From the NCBI RefSeq assembly GCF_026914265.1, contig NC_069135.1, forward strand, positions 28,958,738 to 29,022,737: a stretch of 64,000 nucleotides of DNA, in the 5' to 3' direction. Position 1 is the stretch's first letter. Each line of letters begins with the position of its first letter. The translations under genes and the position numbers were made by a program. Source of the DNA: Mya arenaria. Lineage: Eukaryota > Mollusca > Bivalvia > Myida > Myidae. Shown here piece after piece: positions 33,854 to 46,400 of this stretch. Under the pieces are notes generated by a model, which did no database searches, was not told the origin of the DNA, and saw only the letters and a program-made list of their open reading frames with translations.

Positions 33854-35693
33854 TACGTTTCGAAGTTATGCAACAATTAAATGTCGTCTGTTTCGTGTTT
33901 ACTTATTACCAATCAAATATCGGTTTCAAATAATGATTAAAAAATGAGTAATGAACAAAAGAGATAAATTCAAACAATTATTACTTAATGTAGTGGTTTC
34001 GTGAAATATAGTAAGGCATATAAGTTAATTGCGCCAAATGTGTAATTGCTTAATGTTTTACTTTTACATTTATTTCAGTTATTTTTGGTGTACCCTTCTC
34101 TGCATGGGTTTCTTTTAGTGAGTATATTCTTCACACTGTGTCTATCCAGTATCTAACAGTTTCAAGAATAATATGCAACTTATGTTTTATGTATTTAATT
34201 ATACTATGTAATAAGCTGTTAACTCTTGTTTGTTGTTTTAAATATAACCATAAATAACATGACATAATGAAATATATTGCGATCTAATACAAAGATAACA
34301 AAATTAAATATTATTAAATGAAATACCTATAAAATAGAGAAATGCGTATTTGTGATTTGTCCGGGATCGAGTCCGGTCCGGGCAGTCTTTCAACCATTTA
34401 TAACGCATTCCGGGTTTTAATACCACCCATGATTAACTCCCTTATTTCATAATGTTACTCGCTACTTTCGTTTTGGAAGTCATATAAAATACATTGACTT
34501 TCTCTCTCTCCAAACAGCAAATATTGAATTACAAACGACAATCACATTTTAAAGAAATGAGTTGTGTACTTAAGATGTTAGAGTGACGATCGGAAAGGAC
34601 TTGCTTTCAAGCGTAAACAAAAGTAAGTATAAAATAGTATTTTTCTGGGGGATTTAAAGTTAGAGTGCGCTTGGGGTAGGGGCCTTAATGCCACAATAAC
34701 GGGCGTTGAGAAATATGGTTTTGTCATTTGGACATATGTTAATGTTTCCATGTCGCCACCGAAACCAAATTTAATTGGGGCCGCCAATCTCCCACAGACA
34801 CGAATACATAGGCTCCAAACATTCGAAATTTTGGTGTTTGTTTCACTCAAAGGAATGTTTTGGCTGACTTAAGTTTAGAATGGTCCATTCTTGTGTGAAG
34901 TATGCACATTTTATCCACTTAATTTACAACCATGGTCGATTGTTTAATTAATTGGGAGGAGGGGGAGGCATAAACCAAAAACAACTTGAGAAATCAAGTG
35001 TATATGTACTGTATAGGCAATTCTCAACTTCTGTAGGAGAATTTCTAATTAGCCAACATGCTTAAATGAGATTTATTGTTATGCGCAGTCCATAGCAACT
35101 GTAAACGGTAGGACAAACTTTGTACGACCTGCCTTTGTTTCTTATATATTTGCATTGAATTGGGTATGGACTTAGAGCCTTTGCCTTTAACAAAACAACA
35201 CTATGTTATGACAAAAAAAAATGAATATGTTTTCTTCGTACGTTTCCCTTAACCTGAAACAAATGGAATTTAAGCGCAAAAGCTGAATATATGGGTGTAG
35301 TCGAGAAGATTCCACAGTCGCTGAACTAAAAATTGGACAAACATATGCAGTAAATATTTTGTAAGAAAAAAAGGACCTTCTGAGGACCATCTGACCCTAT
35401 ACCTCCCACATATTCATCAGGAATTTGAAAACTAAATATAATATAGCCAGATAGATTTTATCAAAATAAAAATATTTTCGTATTGTATGCTTTAGTGTAT
35501 AGAACTTATATATAACTAAATGTAAATAAGAATTTATATTAAATACTGAAGTGGTGATAAACAGTTTTATGAAAACTATTGAACACTTTTACGGCAGGTT
35601 GATGAATATTCAATACAAATTGGCACTTTTATAAACTACCAATAGTTGATGGATAAGTCTATTTGACAATCAAATTATGTTTTTCGACTCCGG
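33854..35693. other. No gene seen
   Basis: A+T-rich intergenic sequence upstream of the B-box pseudogene. Minus-strand open frames at 34578-34850 and 35187-35390 have no motif and no splice support. Confidence 0.4.
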
Positions 35694-37512
35694 ATGGATG
35701 CAGTCTCAGGAAAAAAGGCACCACAGGAAACAGGATCAGTCTCTGACCACACCTACTGCCAGCCATGTGCGAACGATGGCAAGAACATCCCTCCGGATGC
35801 CTTCTGTACGGTCTGCATGGAGTTCCTTTGTTTCAACTGTGCCCGAGTACACAGGAACATGAAGCTTACAAAAGGCCACGCTCTCCAGGACAAGAGTAAC
35901 ATGCCTTCTTCATTTCAAGTAGAGAGTGAGAATGACCATTTTACAGAAACATGTCAGTGCCATACCAAAGAGCTCATAAAATACTACTGTCCCAATGAGG
36001 CACTTCTTTGTGGAGACTGCTTGGCAGAGAAAGTACACAGCTCATGCACTATTGAAAGGATTTCTCAAGTTGCAAACGATACAAGGAGGGCGCAGAATAC
36101 ACCAGTCTGAAGGCAGGACTAGTCCTGATGACCATTGATATCGACAGCCTTTCGCACGACATACAGGCGAGAATGAAATTTGTCGATGAAGAAAGGCTGA
36201 CCAATATAAATGAACTTCGAAAGTTCAGGAATGAAATCAACCAATACCTGGATAAAAGGGAAAAAGAGTTACTTGAAGAAATTGAGCAGAAGAAACTTAA
36301 GTCACAAAACCTGTTAATAGAACTGAACTCAAATTGCCAAGACATAAAAGCTGCCACTGAGAAGCTCAAGGCCGAATTACAAGCCCAGGAGGTCAACAAC
36401 AACCAGCTGTTCATATCTGGAACAAGAGCGATCAAGGAGTTAGTCGATCTACAGTCAGCCCTTGGGGACATCAGGGGAAAAAATAGGGTTCCATACTTCA
36501 AGTTCAGCAGAGACCCCGCCACAGAACAGATGCTGGCCTCATGCACAGCAATTGGCAGAGTGGACCAGGAAGCGTCAGAATTGGCAGACCAGCAGAAACA
36601 ACTTCAGGGGCCAGGTTAGTAACACAAAGCATTTAAATCACAAATAAGTTCTTTGGGATATGTACATGTAACAACACTTCAACAACATTAGTAGCTGCTG
36701 CCTGACCAGTCTTGCCACCTTCCCGGGGACATGATCCTACAGGCTAATTGCCACAATCGCTCAGTGAAGTTGGTTGACATCCAGAACAATAAGGCGGTGT
36801 CCAAAGTTGAACTGCCAGGTCTGCCATGGGACCTTTGCCTCCTGCCCGGGGACAGGGCAGCCATCACGCTGCCTGGACGTCGGATTATACAGTTTGTATC
36901 CACAAAGGGAAAAGTCACACTACAGGATGTTGTTCAAGTAGATGTAGAATGTCGTGAATATGATGACAACTTGATAGTGTAATTCTACTCATGTTAGGTT
37001 GATGGACATGAATGGAAAGGTGTAAAACAGTGTGGACGAAGACCGCAGTGGAAAACGTTTGTTTCAGGATCCCTGGTGTCTGCAAGTAACTGACAACTTC
37101 TGTACATGCCAGGGGCAGTGGTACAGTGCGAATGGTCATAGAAAGGATTTCATAACCATCACAACAGAAGTGACCTGGTTCGCACGGGAATCGAACCCGG
37201 GTTGTCCGATTCAGAGTCCAAAGCTCTACCGATTGAGCTAACCGGGCGGACAGTGACCAGAGAGAGCCACACTCTGGCCATATACATCTCAGACTGGGAC
37301 TACAGCAACACAACCAAATTGAGAATCCCACTAAGGTGCTCAAGACCTTCCAGGACCCGATGCTGAGATATACATATGGCACGACACTTGCGGGGGACTA
37401 CTAGCTGCTGGTGTGCGGAGGGGGCATTTAAAACATCCTGTTGGACACGCCGACCAGCAAGATAACCCAACTGCTTGAGAAGAAAGAGGGGATAGAGGAT
37501 ATTGGGAGTTAT
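35694..37512 (+). pseudogene. B-box/coiled-coil/beta-propeller (TRIM-like) pseudogene
   Basis: The first exon (35694-36619) encodes two B-box zinc fingers: YCQPCANDG..FCTVCMEFLCFNC..HRNM..GH and CQCHTKE..KYYCPNEALLCGDC..HSSC. A long coiled coil follows (36128-36400, e.g. KREKELLEEIEQKKLKSQNL), then FSRDPATEQMLAS. No RING is seen, as in many bivalve relatives. It ends at a CAG/GTTAGT donor. Downstream, 36730-36980 encodes a propeller-like segment (CHNRSVKLVDIQNNKAVSK, LPGLPWDLCLLPG), and 37140-37512 a further one (SHTLAIYISDWDYSN; LLEKKEGIEDIGSYK). It is broken by a frame change near 36085-36100, another near 37325, two in-frame stops near 37410-37430, a stop at 36982, and a tRNA-like insertion at 37176-37251. 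Confidence 0.8.
37176..37251 (-). repeat. 76-bp tRNA-like insertion with 7-bp target duplication
   Basis: The minus strand contains a Pol III A-box-like TTAGCTCAATCGGTAGAGC and a B-box GGTTCGATTCC, a loop CTCTGAA (Gln CTG-like anticodon), and ends ...GCGAACCA. AGTGACC flanks it on both sides (37169-37175 and 37252-37258). Deleting one flank plus the 76 bp rejoins the host pseudogene's reading frame. The acceptor stem does not pair, so it is not a working tRNA: a tRNA-derived SINE head or a retroposed tRNA-like RNA. Confidence 0.75.
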
Positions 37513-37565
37513 AAGTAAAAATGCAAACTTGCCCTAAAACTTTATTTTGACGCCGACGCCGGGAC
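37513..37565 (-). repeat. Terminal fragment of the large dispersed repeat
   Basis: AACTTGCCCTAAAACTTTA and GACGCCGACGCCGGGACGA are the reverse complement of the 5' end of the repeat at 16815 and 20883. It abuts the end of the B-box pseudogene. Confidence 0.65.
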
Positions 37566-37619
37566 GAGTTTTAAAGCCTCTGTATTCTTCGACAAGGCAA
37601 GCTACACTGACAAAGTTAG

Positions 37620-37885
37620 GAACTGACTCAAGTTGTTTTATGAATACCGGCCCTAGCTTCTTGGCTTATCTCCAGTGTATTATCCATTTATGCATTGGAT
37701 ATATATGTTTATATAAAATATGTCTTTTTTCTCCATCTAAATCACATATTTTAACAATCTGAACAATAGCATGTGTGTAGTGTAAAATGTGAAATGAACA
37801 ACAAAACGTTCTATTTTTTCATTTTTATAAAACTGTAAATAGTTCACATTTAACAGTACTCAAGTTTCTATGCTACTTTTAAACG
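37620..37885. repeat. Second copy of the cystatin 3' flank
   Basis: Collinear with 24340-24660 (ATGAATACCGGCC, GTGTATTATCCA, TTTTATAAAACTGTAAATAG, AGTACTCAAGTTTCTATGCT). Beyond it (37950-38040) there is only faint similarity to the cystatin last exon with no open frame, so a paralogue, if it existed, is erased. Confidence 0.6.
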
Positions 37886-40027
37886 TTATTGTTATGCAAT
37901 GGCTATGGTAAACAAAGGGTTGCTCATTAGACTCGACTAAATATCATTCAATATATTTGACTAGATGGCTATCACTAAAACGCAGGCCGCCTAAACGTAC
38001 ACTTCCATTCTCGCTTTTAAGAATTATTAATCTGCAGGTTTTGGTGGTTATAAACATTCTTAATAACTAAAAAAAACTTTGTTTCACTAATTTCGTATAC
38101 AGCATGTGTATAGGCTATAAAGGCACTTACGAAAACTGAAACTATGGTTTATTGTGAAAAAAGTAATAATTAACATTTAGATTAATAGAAATATACTTTA
38201 AACAATTGAAAACGACAAATTAGCAAGTGGACAATACGGTGGTACAGTGACCTATGTTTTAGTAATAACCTGACTAGATATCACATCGCATGTGACCTTT
38301 ATAGGACTCACTGCATAAGAATACATTCAACTAAAAATGTCATTTTCTGTAAACAGTAAAGTTGTTTTATAAACATGAGCACTGAAAGTGGATGTCAACG
38401 CCCACCTTTTTACTTCCTTTTTTACAAAGGGGGATAACTACAAGTATTAAATCCACTATTATGTAAATTGCTACACATGTAGGTATAGTCAATGTAACCA
38501 TGTATACCAAGTTTCATGCGAATATCTTCAAAAGGTTTAAGCTTTTTATACACCACGCACACCAAGGTCATTGTAACAACTTGTTATATTTTCTCCGAGA
38601 AATAACTGAGGTAAATAATTCATATAATACGGTTACAATGACAAGAAACTGTGTATAGTGTAAGTCAATAGCTGCTCTGTTCTGTTCTGCATTCTGTTCT
38701 GTAAACATTGACTTCTTGAAACAGGATAGCAAACACATATAAGTGGTCTCACTACCATACATCATACTGGGTATTATGTTTCAAAATGTATTCAAACTAA
38801 GCCATTTTAATCACTTGCATATAAATTCACTGAACAGCAGCAGACATGTACACATTAGAATTGACTTAAGCTAAAACTCATTGTCAATTTTCAATTGTGT
38901 TACTAACCCTTTTGCAAAAAGCAGGACACCGTTTTCTGCAGTATTAGTGAACATTATACATTATTTAATATTCTGATGAGGGCTGGTATTGATACAGTTA
39001 CTTTTTTCAAAATGCAACACAATACCCCCCCCCCCATGGTTGTCCCTATAAAACTTTACAAAGTAAAGGTTAAATGGCGTAGGCAATACTTTCTATTTAC
39101 AACACGTCAATATATATACATAAACAGTAGAAACACAGGGAAATAAACAAAAACAAATAAAACGTAATTGCATTACAAACAAAACATGCAAATAATAACG
39201 GTTTCATTTGAGCGATTTGATAACGATTAGTCCGTAAGATGTTAAGGTATACTATTATATACTGATAAACCCCACTCAATCAATACATATAAGCTTTTTA
39301 AAAAGGGCTTTAAACAAATATGGTTCAATATTTCAGAGCTTAAGTTGTTGGAAAATGTATTGCTGACTTCAAATAAATCCTTGTCTTTTAGAAATGACAT
39401 ATTAATCAAAGCAACGGAAAATCTGTTTTCTATTCTATTTTTTTTTTCCAAAAATACACTTTACATCAACAAAACAATACTCAAGTCATCTTGCAAGTCA
39501 TCATTGTTTTCATCAATAAGAATGTTAAAGTTAACAAGTTTTGAAAGTTGAATTGAATTGAATTGAATTGCAAGTTAACAACAATGATGTTAACAATGTT
39601 GTTAACTTTAAGGAGGTTCTGAACAATCTGCACATTGTAATATGGAGTCCACAACACTAGTATATACACAGCCAATAAAGCAATGAAGCAATATATGGAA
39701 CAAATTGATATTGCACATTTTAAATACACACTAAATATATTTTCTTGCAATTAAGAAACATCTCTACTCAGCAACAGTTTAAAGAAAGTTTACCAAAGGT
39801 AACCACAAATAAACTTTTACTGACAAAAGCGCATGAAATTTCCCTGATTTTTCATGGTTGCTAGGCAACCCTGGTAGAATGTTTTTTGGCTTCTGCCAAT
39901 GGTATTACAAGATCATTACAAGTTTGTCCTAACACCAGTCTGTTTTTTCTTAGTTGACAAAGGTATTACTGAACAAACATTCCAGTCAGTGTGACCATGT
40001 GTAAATGTACTAAGTTTCTTTTATGTC
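37886..40027. other. No gene seen
   Basis: A+T-rich. It contains a C run near 39027 and a (GAATT)4 microsatellite at about 39547-39569. Open frames are short and of low complexity. Confidence 0.45.
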
Positions 40028-40031
40028 TTAA

Positions 40032-40281
40032 AGGCCTAGTTTAATCCTTCTATAAGTGACCCCCCCCCCCCCCAACTGTTTATTGTACACAAAGTCTGTG
40101 TATTGATCTTAATCTCAATGCCTAATTGTCTTATCAGATCTCTGATCTGAATATCCTGCCTTGAAGTTTTGGAGGTTTTATTATATAGATGGACCCTAAA
40201 TGGCCCTGGGCCAATAAACAAATAAACAGGAAATTGGCTCCTACAGTAGGGGGTCACTTATAGATGGATTAAACTAGGCCT
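40032..40281. repeat. 250-bp MITE flanked by TTAA
   Basis: The left end AGGCCTAGTTTAATCC, then TCTATAAGTGACCCCC, is mirrored by GGGGGTCACTTATAGAT, then GGATTAAACTAGGCCT at the right, giving inverted ends of about 38 bp. TTAA stands at both edges (40028-40031 and 40282-40285), the signature of piggyBac-type insertion. The ends are nearly identical, so the insertion is fairly young. A C15-like run follows the left end. Confidence 0.88.
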
Positions 40282-40285
40282 TTAA

Positions 40286-43200
40286 CAGTTGTCCAAGAAA
40301 TCTTAAGTGATGTCAACATGTTCCGATCCACTGGTAATTGCTCATGCCGGCTGTTCATCACAAGTATCCACCAGATACACTGGCTACCATTCACGAAAAT
40401 AATTAACAATACGCACAAAATTCCGTAGCCATAGAATTTATAAGGTACATGTAGATGTATCTAAAATTTGTCAAGTGATTGGAATGGGTTGTCAATATAT
40501 CAAACCTCAACCATATAACCTGTCTATTATTGGATACATAAAACTGGCATGTCGGGCTATATATCTGAATATGCAAATTATATTAGCCATCATCTTATAC
40601 TTCTGATTAGTTCAAAGAAATCAAAAGTACCTACACATTCACAAAATTGCAATCTGTGAAACATTTCTATCACTTAAGGGGTCATTCAGACTCCCATTCT
40701 TGTAATTGTAGTAGAGTGAATAAGTTCCAAGATGGTGGATGGAAAATTAATGTTATTCATCAGAAATAGAAGTATTGTTGACAATTTGTTTAATGGTTGT
40801 TTTGTTTTTGAGCCTGAGAGAACACCCCAGGCTCAAGAGTCCTGGTATAAGTCCAGGCGTCTAAACTTCTGGGCTCTGTTTCAATAAAATATCTGAGTTG
40901 TAAACCTAATGCTGCTTAAGAATGCCCGGTGACATCCATACAGAAAACTATGGGATGAATATTCTTACAAACTTTGAATTGAAATGCAGATTACGCAACA
41001 AAAACGGTGTTACACCTTGACATTTACAACCTTGAGCCTTACAATCTTTATTGAGACAGGTCCCAGGACAATTGATTATTTCACAGACTGAATATTTAGG
41101 TAAGTAAAATTTAAGTACATTATTGGAAAGCGTTAGGAATGTGATGTTTTGTTTATTTCACTTATTTCATTCCATATCCTGCATTGCATACAACCTGATG
41201 AAGGACATGATGGCCGAGAATGAAGACCAAAATGGCCAAGAATGAAGGCCAAAATGGCCAAGAATGATGTTAGAATAAATGTTTTAATTTTGAAGTTAGA
41301 CTTCTGTTATGATTCTTGATATATAATAATGTAGACATATATCACTGCATTCTGTAAAAACAAGGTTTTAGTGGTTAATACGGGGTATTTAAATACTTAA
41401 TTTAAATGAAAAAGAAAACTAAACTAAAAGTTAATTACATTGAAAACAAATACCATCCAGTGCTAATGAGGTTTTGAAAATGGGAGAGATGTACATGTAT
41501 ATTTAAGAATCAAAGAAAATAGAAAGTATTAAATTTTGGCATAATTATTTTTAGATTTTGGCATAATTATTTTGTTTGCTTTAAAAACCTTTAAAAAATA
41601 TCAATCTGAACTAAAACAGCCATATTCAAAGCAGATCTTTTCAAAATGGATCTGCGAATGATTTATATAAACATTTCTTACTGCATATCAATTTTAAATA
41701 ACTGTACTGGGGAACTCGAAAAATTTTGAGTTTGGATTTTAATTTGACAGCTACAATATGCAGTATGTACCAAAAACAAGATACTCTAATCTTACCGTAA
41801 CAAAATATAGTTGCAAAAAGCATTAACAAATGTATATCATTTATGATGTCTCAAGCACTATCATTATCATAAATTAATGTTAACTGGTGTAATGACCTTG
41901 ATGTAATGCCATAAATGAATAGCATTTCAAAATAATGCTTTCTTTAGCCATGTTTTCCATGTTTAGTGCTGTAAATCATCAAATCAATATTTACAATATT
42001 TATAATACATATACATTTAATTAATATATCACATTTGCACTTATTAACCTTGCTTTATTTCTTAAACTGATAACAACCTGTAAAACCTTGTTTTAATCGA
42101 TCTTAGAAAACTTTGTATTGAATCTCTTGTTATATCCTCGATTTTAACTCAAATAAGAAAAAAAAGTTACATTTTTGACACCTGTGACATGAATAGGAAC
42201 AATTTAAGTTAGTAAACCTTTCTGCATAAATAATCCATATAAAACATTTCATCCAATCGTATAACAAAAATGTCCCAAAAAATCCAACAGACTGACTACA
42301 TGTAACTAACTATCAAAATAACATTTTATCGACCTAACTAAATCAAATAAATAAAAAACACACGTTTTTAAATTAAAACAAAAAACTGGCAAAAGTTGAA
42401 TACTTAATATACACACCGTACATAAATACTAACTGGAACATTTAAACTCATAAAGCTAACTTAATTAAAACTAGTATACAAAATATAGTCCGAGATTATT
42501 AAACATACTTTGGAATATGCATGACAGCATTTATGTACAGGTACATACAGGGCTTCTCAAAGTTGGAAACCTCAATCAACCTGGGCCAGACATGTACATA
42601 ACAGGGGCTCTAACAGCTAATAATTGTCAATCTGCTAGAGTCTGTTTGAATATCAGGGAATCACTCCAAAGCAGTGCAAACAGGCATTGACCACTTTTAA
42701 AATTATTTCCAAAGTCTTTTATATTCATTTCACGGTACTTCTTTCTGTTTTTGAAGCAAATATTCAAGCAAAAATCAATCTTTACAACTGTTCAATAGTC
42801 TGACATTAAAATCTTTCAATCCTTGTTTGAGGAATAATCCTGAGCTTTAAAACCTTGCGTATAATTCAAACAATGACTGACCTTACTTATACTGGTTTCA
42901 ATCTTTATGGCAACGAGACTAATAACAAAGCGCAGGCTTAGTGTGAAACTGTTGTAACTCAATATAAAATGAGAAGACCTTACAACAGTCCTGCGCCAAG
43001 CCCTCGGTATGTTCTTCATGTTATGATTTTTTTCCCCACAAATTCTGAAATACTACAATTAATTATGTAACAAAATGCACTTTGCAGATAGACAAAAACC
43101 TCTAAACTACATGACTTAGAACACTTTTTTAACAAGAGCACCACAAGGATGCCAACGCTGTTGTTTTTCCTCAGTCAATAAAGGGACACAATTCAAAAAT

Positions 43201-43403
43201 GACAAAAGCAAGTTATGGGCCTTGCAACACGTCTGCATATAGTCATGGGTAACAAAAGAATTATGAACTATGTTAAATGTTATGATGTGGATGACTATGG
43301 CACCAACAACAACATCAAAGATATGACAATACTTTGACAAAAAAAAATCATGGAAAAGACAAGGTTTAAGAATGGAATTCAATAAATTTCACAATCAACC
43401 ACT
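40286..43403. other. Mostly empty; small direct repeats
   Basis: No gene recognised. An 18-bp unit, AATGGCCAAGAATGAAGG, is repeated about three times at 41205-41268, and TTTTGGCATAATTATTTT occurs twice near 41535-41575. The right end is probably the 3' untranslated region of the membrane-protein gene. Confidence 0.45.
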
Positions 43404-46400
43404 TTATCTGTTACTTGAATCTCTGGGTGAATGATCAATGTTTTGGTACAGGGGGTCTATCTCTGTATCCCCATGAGCCTGACCAGCACCTTGTGAGCAA
43501 TCATGATCTGGCATTGGCATGTTCACAGCCTCGTCATACGACGGAGGAGACAAGTCGTATGAAGGTGGGATTAAGTCATTGCCACTGATATCCATCTCAT
43601 CATCATCTACACCAACATCATGGATATCTCCACTACCTCTAGAACCGTTTGTTGTTGCTATGGCAACATGAGTGTCACTATACTCGTCACCAGGATGTCG
43701 GACAAGTCTCGCTTCACGTCGATGGTTATTCGAGGGGTGAGATCCATGGGTGAAGTGTTGCCCCCTGGACCCTTGTAAGTTTGGTGTTGATGTTTGATTA
43801 TCTGCTAAGGTGTCCGTATCAGCCTGTCTATTGCTGGCCCGACTATGGGTTCCGCGCACATGACCGTCTGGTCCAATATCAATCACATGAGCAAAATCGT
43901 CATGTTGTCGATTACAAACAGTGCATGTGCCATCAGCTGTGACACTCCCTGAAAGATAGAACACATATCATACAAATTTGGACTGTTATTACAGTTCTTT
44001 CATAATTCTATGTTTTGCACCAAGATGTAAACCAAGCTACATGTATATACATTTTATCAATATGCCAAATTATCCAATACATATATCGTTAAGAAAATCA
44101 ATTAAACCGACAAAGTTCCAAGCAGTACATCTAGCAAAAATTCCAAACAGTGCACCAAAGACATACCATTCTACACTTACTATTTTAATTTTGGTTGCAG
44201 TATATTTACCAATAAACCATTTGACTAATGATACTAACAATACACATTTGACTTACGGTACCAACAATACACATTTGACTTACGGTACCAACAATACACA
44301 TTTGACTTACGCTACCAACAATACACATTTGACTTACGCTACCAACAATACACATTTGACTTACGCTACCAACAATACACATTTGACTTACGCTACCAAC
44401 AATACACATTTGACTTACGCTACCAACAATACACATTTGACTTACGCTACCAACAATACACATTTGACTTACGCTACCAACAATACACATTTGACTTATG
44501 GTCAATGGTCAATCACACGGTCAATCACTTTCAATTAATGTTACCAACAATACACATTTGACTTACGCTACCAACAATACACATTTGACTTATGATATTT
44601 GAGTGCAACAATACACATTAGACTGTGTACATGAATGGTACTAGAAAGTTGAACTTAAGTGAAGGTACATGACAAATGGGGTGAACTTTATGCAAATGTA
44701 GCACACTTATATTTGGCTACTGTATACATACCAACAATACAAGTCTGACTGTGCAAAGAGCTAGATGGGTGCACTTCATGTAGCGGGAAGTCGGAATATC
44801 GCGCCGAAATCGGAGACTCTCTTCCCGAACTTGGCACCGACTGCTTCAATATTCGTGACCATCTTCTGTTCCTATGACACAGGTACCATATCATCCCACC
44901 GGCAAGCAAAGAGACGACGAATAAAGCGACTGCGACCCCGATAATCACCTTGATATTTGTGACTTGAACTACTTGGTGCTCTGTGAAAATATAAGAATGC
45001 ATGTGTTGTGAACAACTTCTGTGAAAAATAAGAACATCATATGTTTACGTTGTGAACAACTTTTGTGAAAGATAAAAAAATATGATGTTTATGTTGTAAC
45101 AACTTCTATGAAAGATAACAACACTTAAATGTTTGTTTCTTTCAATAACTTTTGTGAAATGAAAAAAAAATCATAATGTTGCCAACAACTTCTATGAAAT
45201 ATCACATAACTTTGATGTTAATGTTGCGAAAAACTTCTATGAAATATCACATAACTTTGATGTTAATGTTGCAAACAACTTCTATGAAATATCACATTTA
45301 TAACTTTGATGTTAATGTTGCGAACAACTTCTATGAAATATCACATAACTTTGATGTTAATGTTGCGAACAACTTCTATGAAATATCACATAACTTTGAT
45401 GTTAATGTTGCGAACAACTTCTATGAAATATCACATAACTTTGATGTTAATGTTGCGAACAACTTCTATGAAATATCACATAACTTTGATGTTAATGTTG
45501 CGAACTTTGTGTTTTTGTAAATAGAACATAGGGTATAACTCAACAATGATTAAAACTGAGATAAAAAAACAAACGTGTGCCAAGTTTCAATGAAATGTCG
45601 TGAATGTTTTTTTGAGCTATTGACAAGGTTAAAGGTCTTTCATTTCTCTGTGGAGCAAGAGATCTTACCTGATAGGGAGATATTGAGCCTGAAGTTGAAG
45701 TTCAGGACACTGTTGTCCGTCTTCTGTAGCTTTATCTTAATATTATTTCCTGCATCAGAGTAGAATGTAAGGTCATTTCCAGGTCTCAAGCTGCAGGAAT
45801 AATTGAACTGAAAATACCAAATAAAAATGATCAATAAATGTGGGCTTATAAGAATATGCATGAACGATATGCTGAAGGAAACTGGGTCTGGATTCACTAA
45901 TGTCTTGAGTTTCAGACTCAGGCCCTGGTTGTATTTATAATATTATGTATGCTTTTGGAAATGTTTATTAGCAGATTATGGACAAGACAACAAATAAAGT
46001 ATTAAATTAAATACATCAATTACCGTAAATCACTGATTATAGGACACACTTTTTTCCCAAAGAATTCTTATAAATAAATTGATTGGGTCTTAAATACAGT
46101 AATAGGCCTTTCGACACTTTTCCGGAGTCCATTTCAAGCCGAAATATATTTGTTAATATTTCTTTTCAAAGGGACGCTACTCACACCGATTGATGGTTGG
46201 TATCGACTGAACTGGGAGTACATTTGTATGTAAAATATAATCGCTTAAAAGAGCGATATGGCTAAATGCTTTAGCATGAGGACATTTGTCAAGGCAGCAG
46301 AAAAAGGCAGTAGACCATGGTTACGATGAGGTATACTGGACATGTACATTATGTGTTGACTTTCACCAACAAGAGGCCCAAAAGGGCCTATGCGTTACTG

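Noticed and set aside
34360..34385. Pol III B-box-like GGATCGAGTCC
   Set aside because: No A box or foldable tRNA shape nearby.
36049..36546. 165-codon minus-strand open frame
   Set aside because: Mirror of the coiled-coil coding region of the B-box pseudogene; composition is that of an antisense shadow.
37176..37251. Functional tRNA-Gln gene
   Set aside because: The acceptor stem does not pair and the anticodon stem has a G-G mismatch. Target duplication and a CCA-like end point to retroposition.
37950..38040. Third exon of a cystatin paralogue on the minus strand
   Set aside because: Only faint similarity in a few short blocks and no open frame matching the cystatin C-terminus; kept only as a possibility under the cluster finding.
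43978..44538. Long open frames on both strands through the 27-bp repeat (a TNNTHLTYA-type repeat protein)
   Set aside because: The unit length is a multiple of three without stops, so all phases stay open. It is an intron of a well-supported gene.
45176..45520. Repeat protein with NFDVNVANNFYEISH units
   Set aside because: A 45-bp intronic minisatellite; open frame by arithmetic, in the antisense direction to the host gene.
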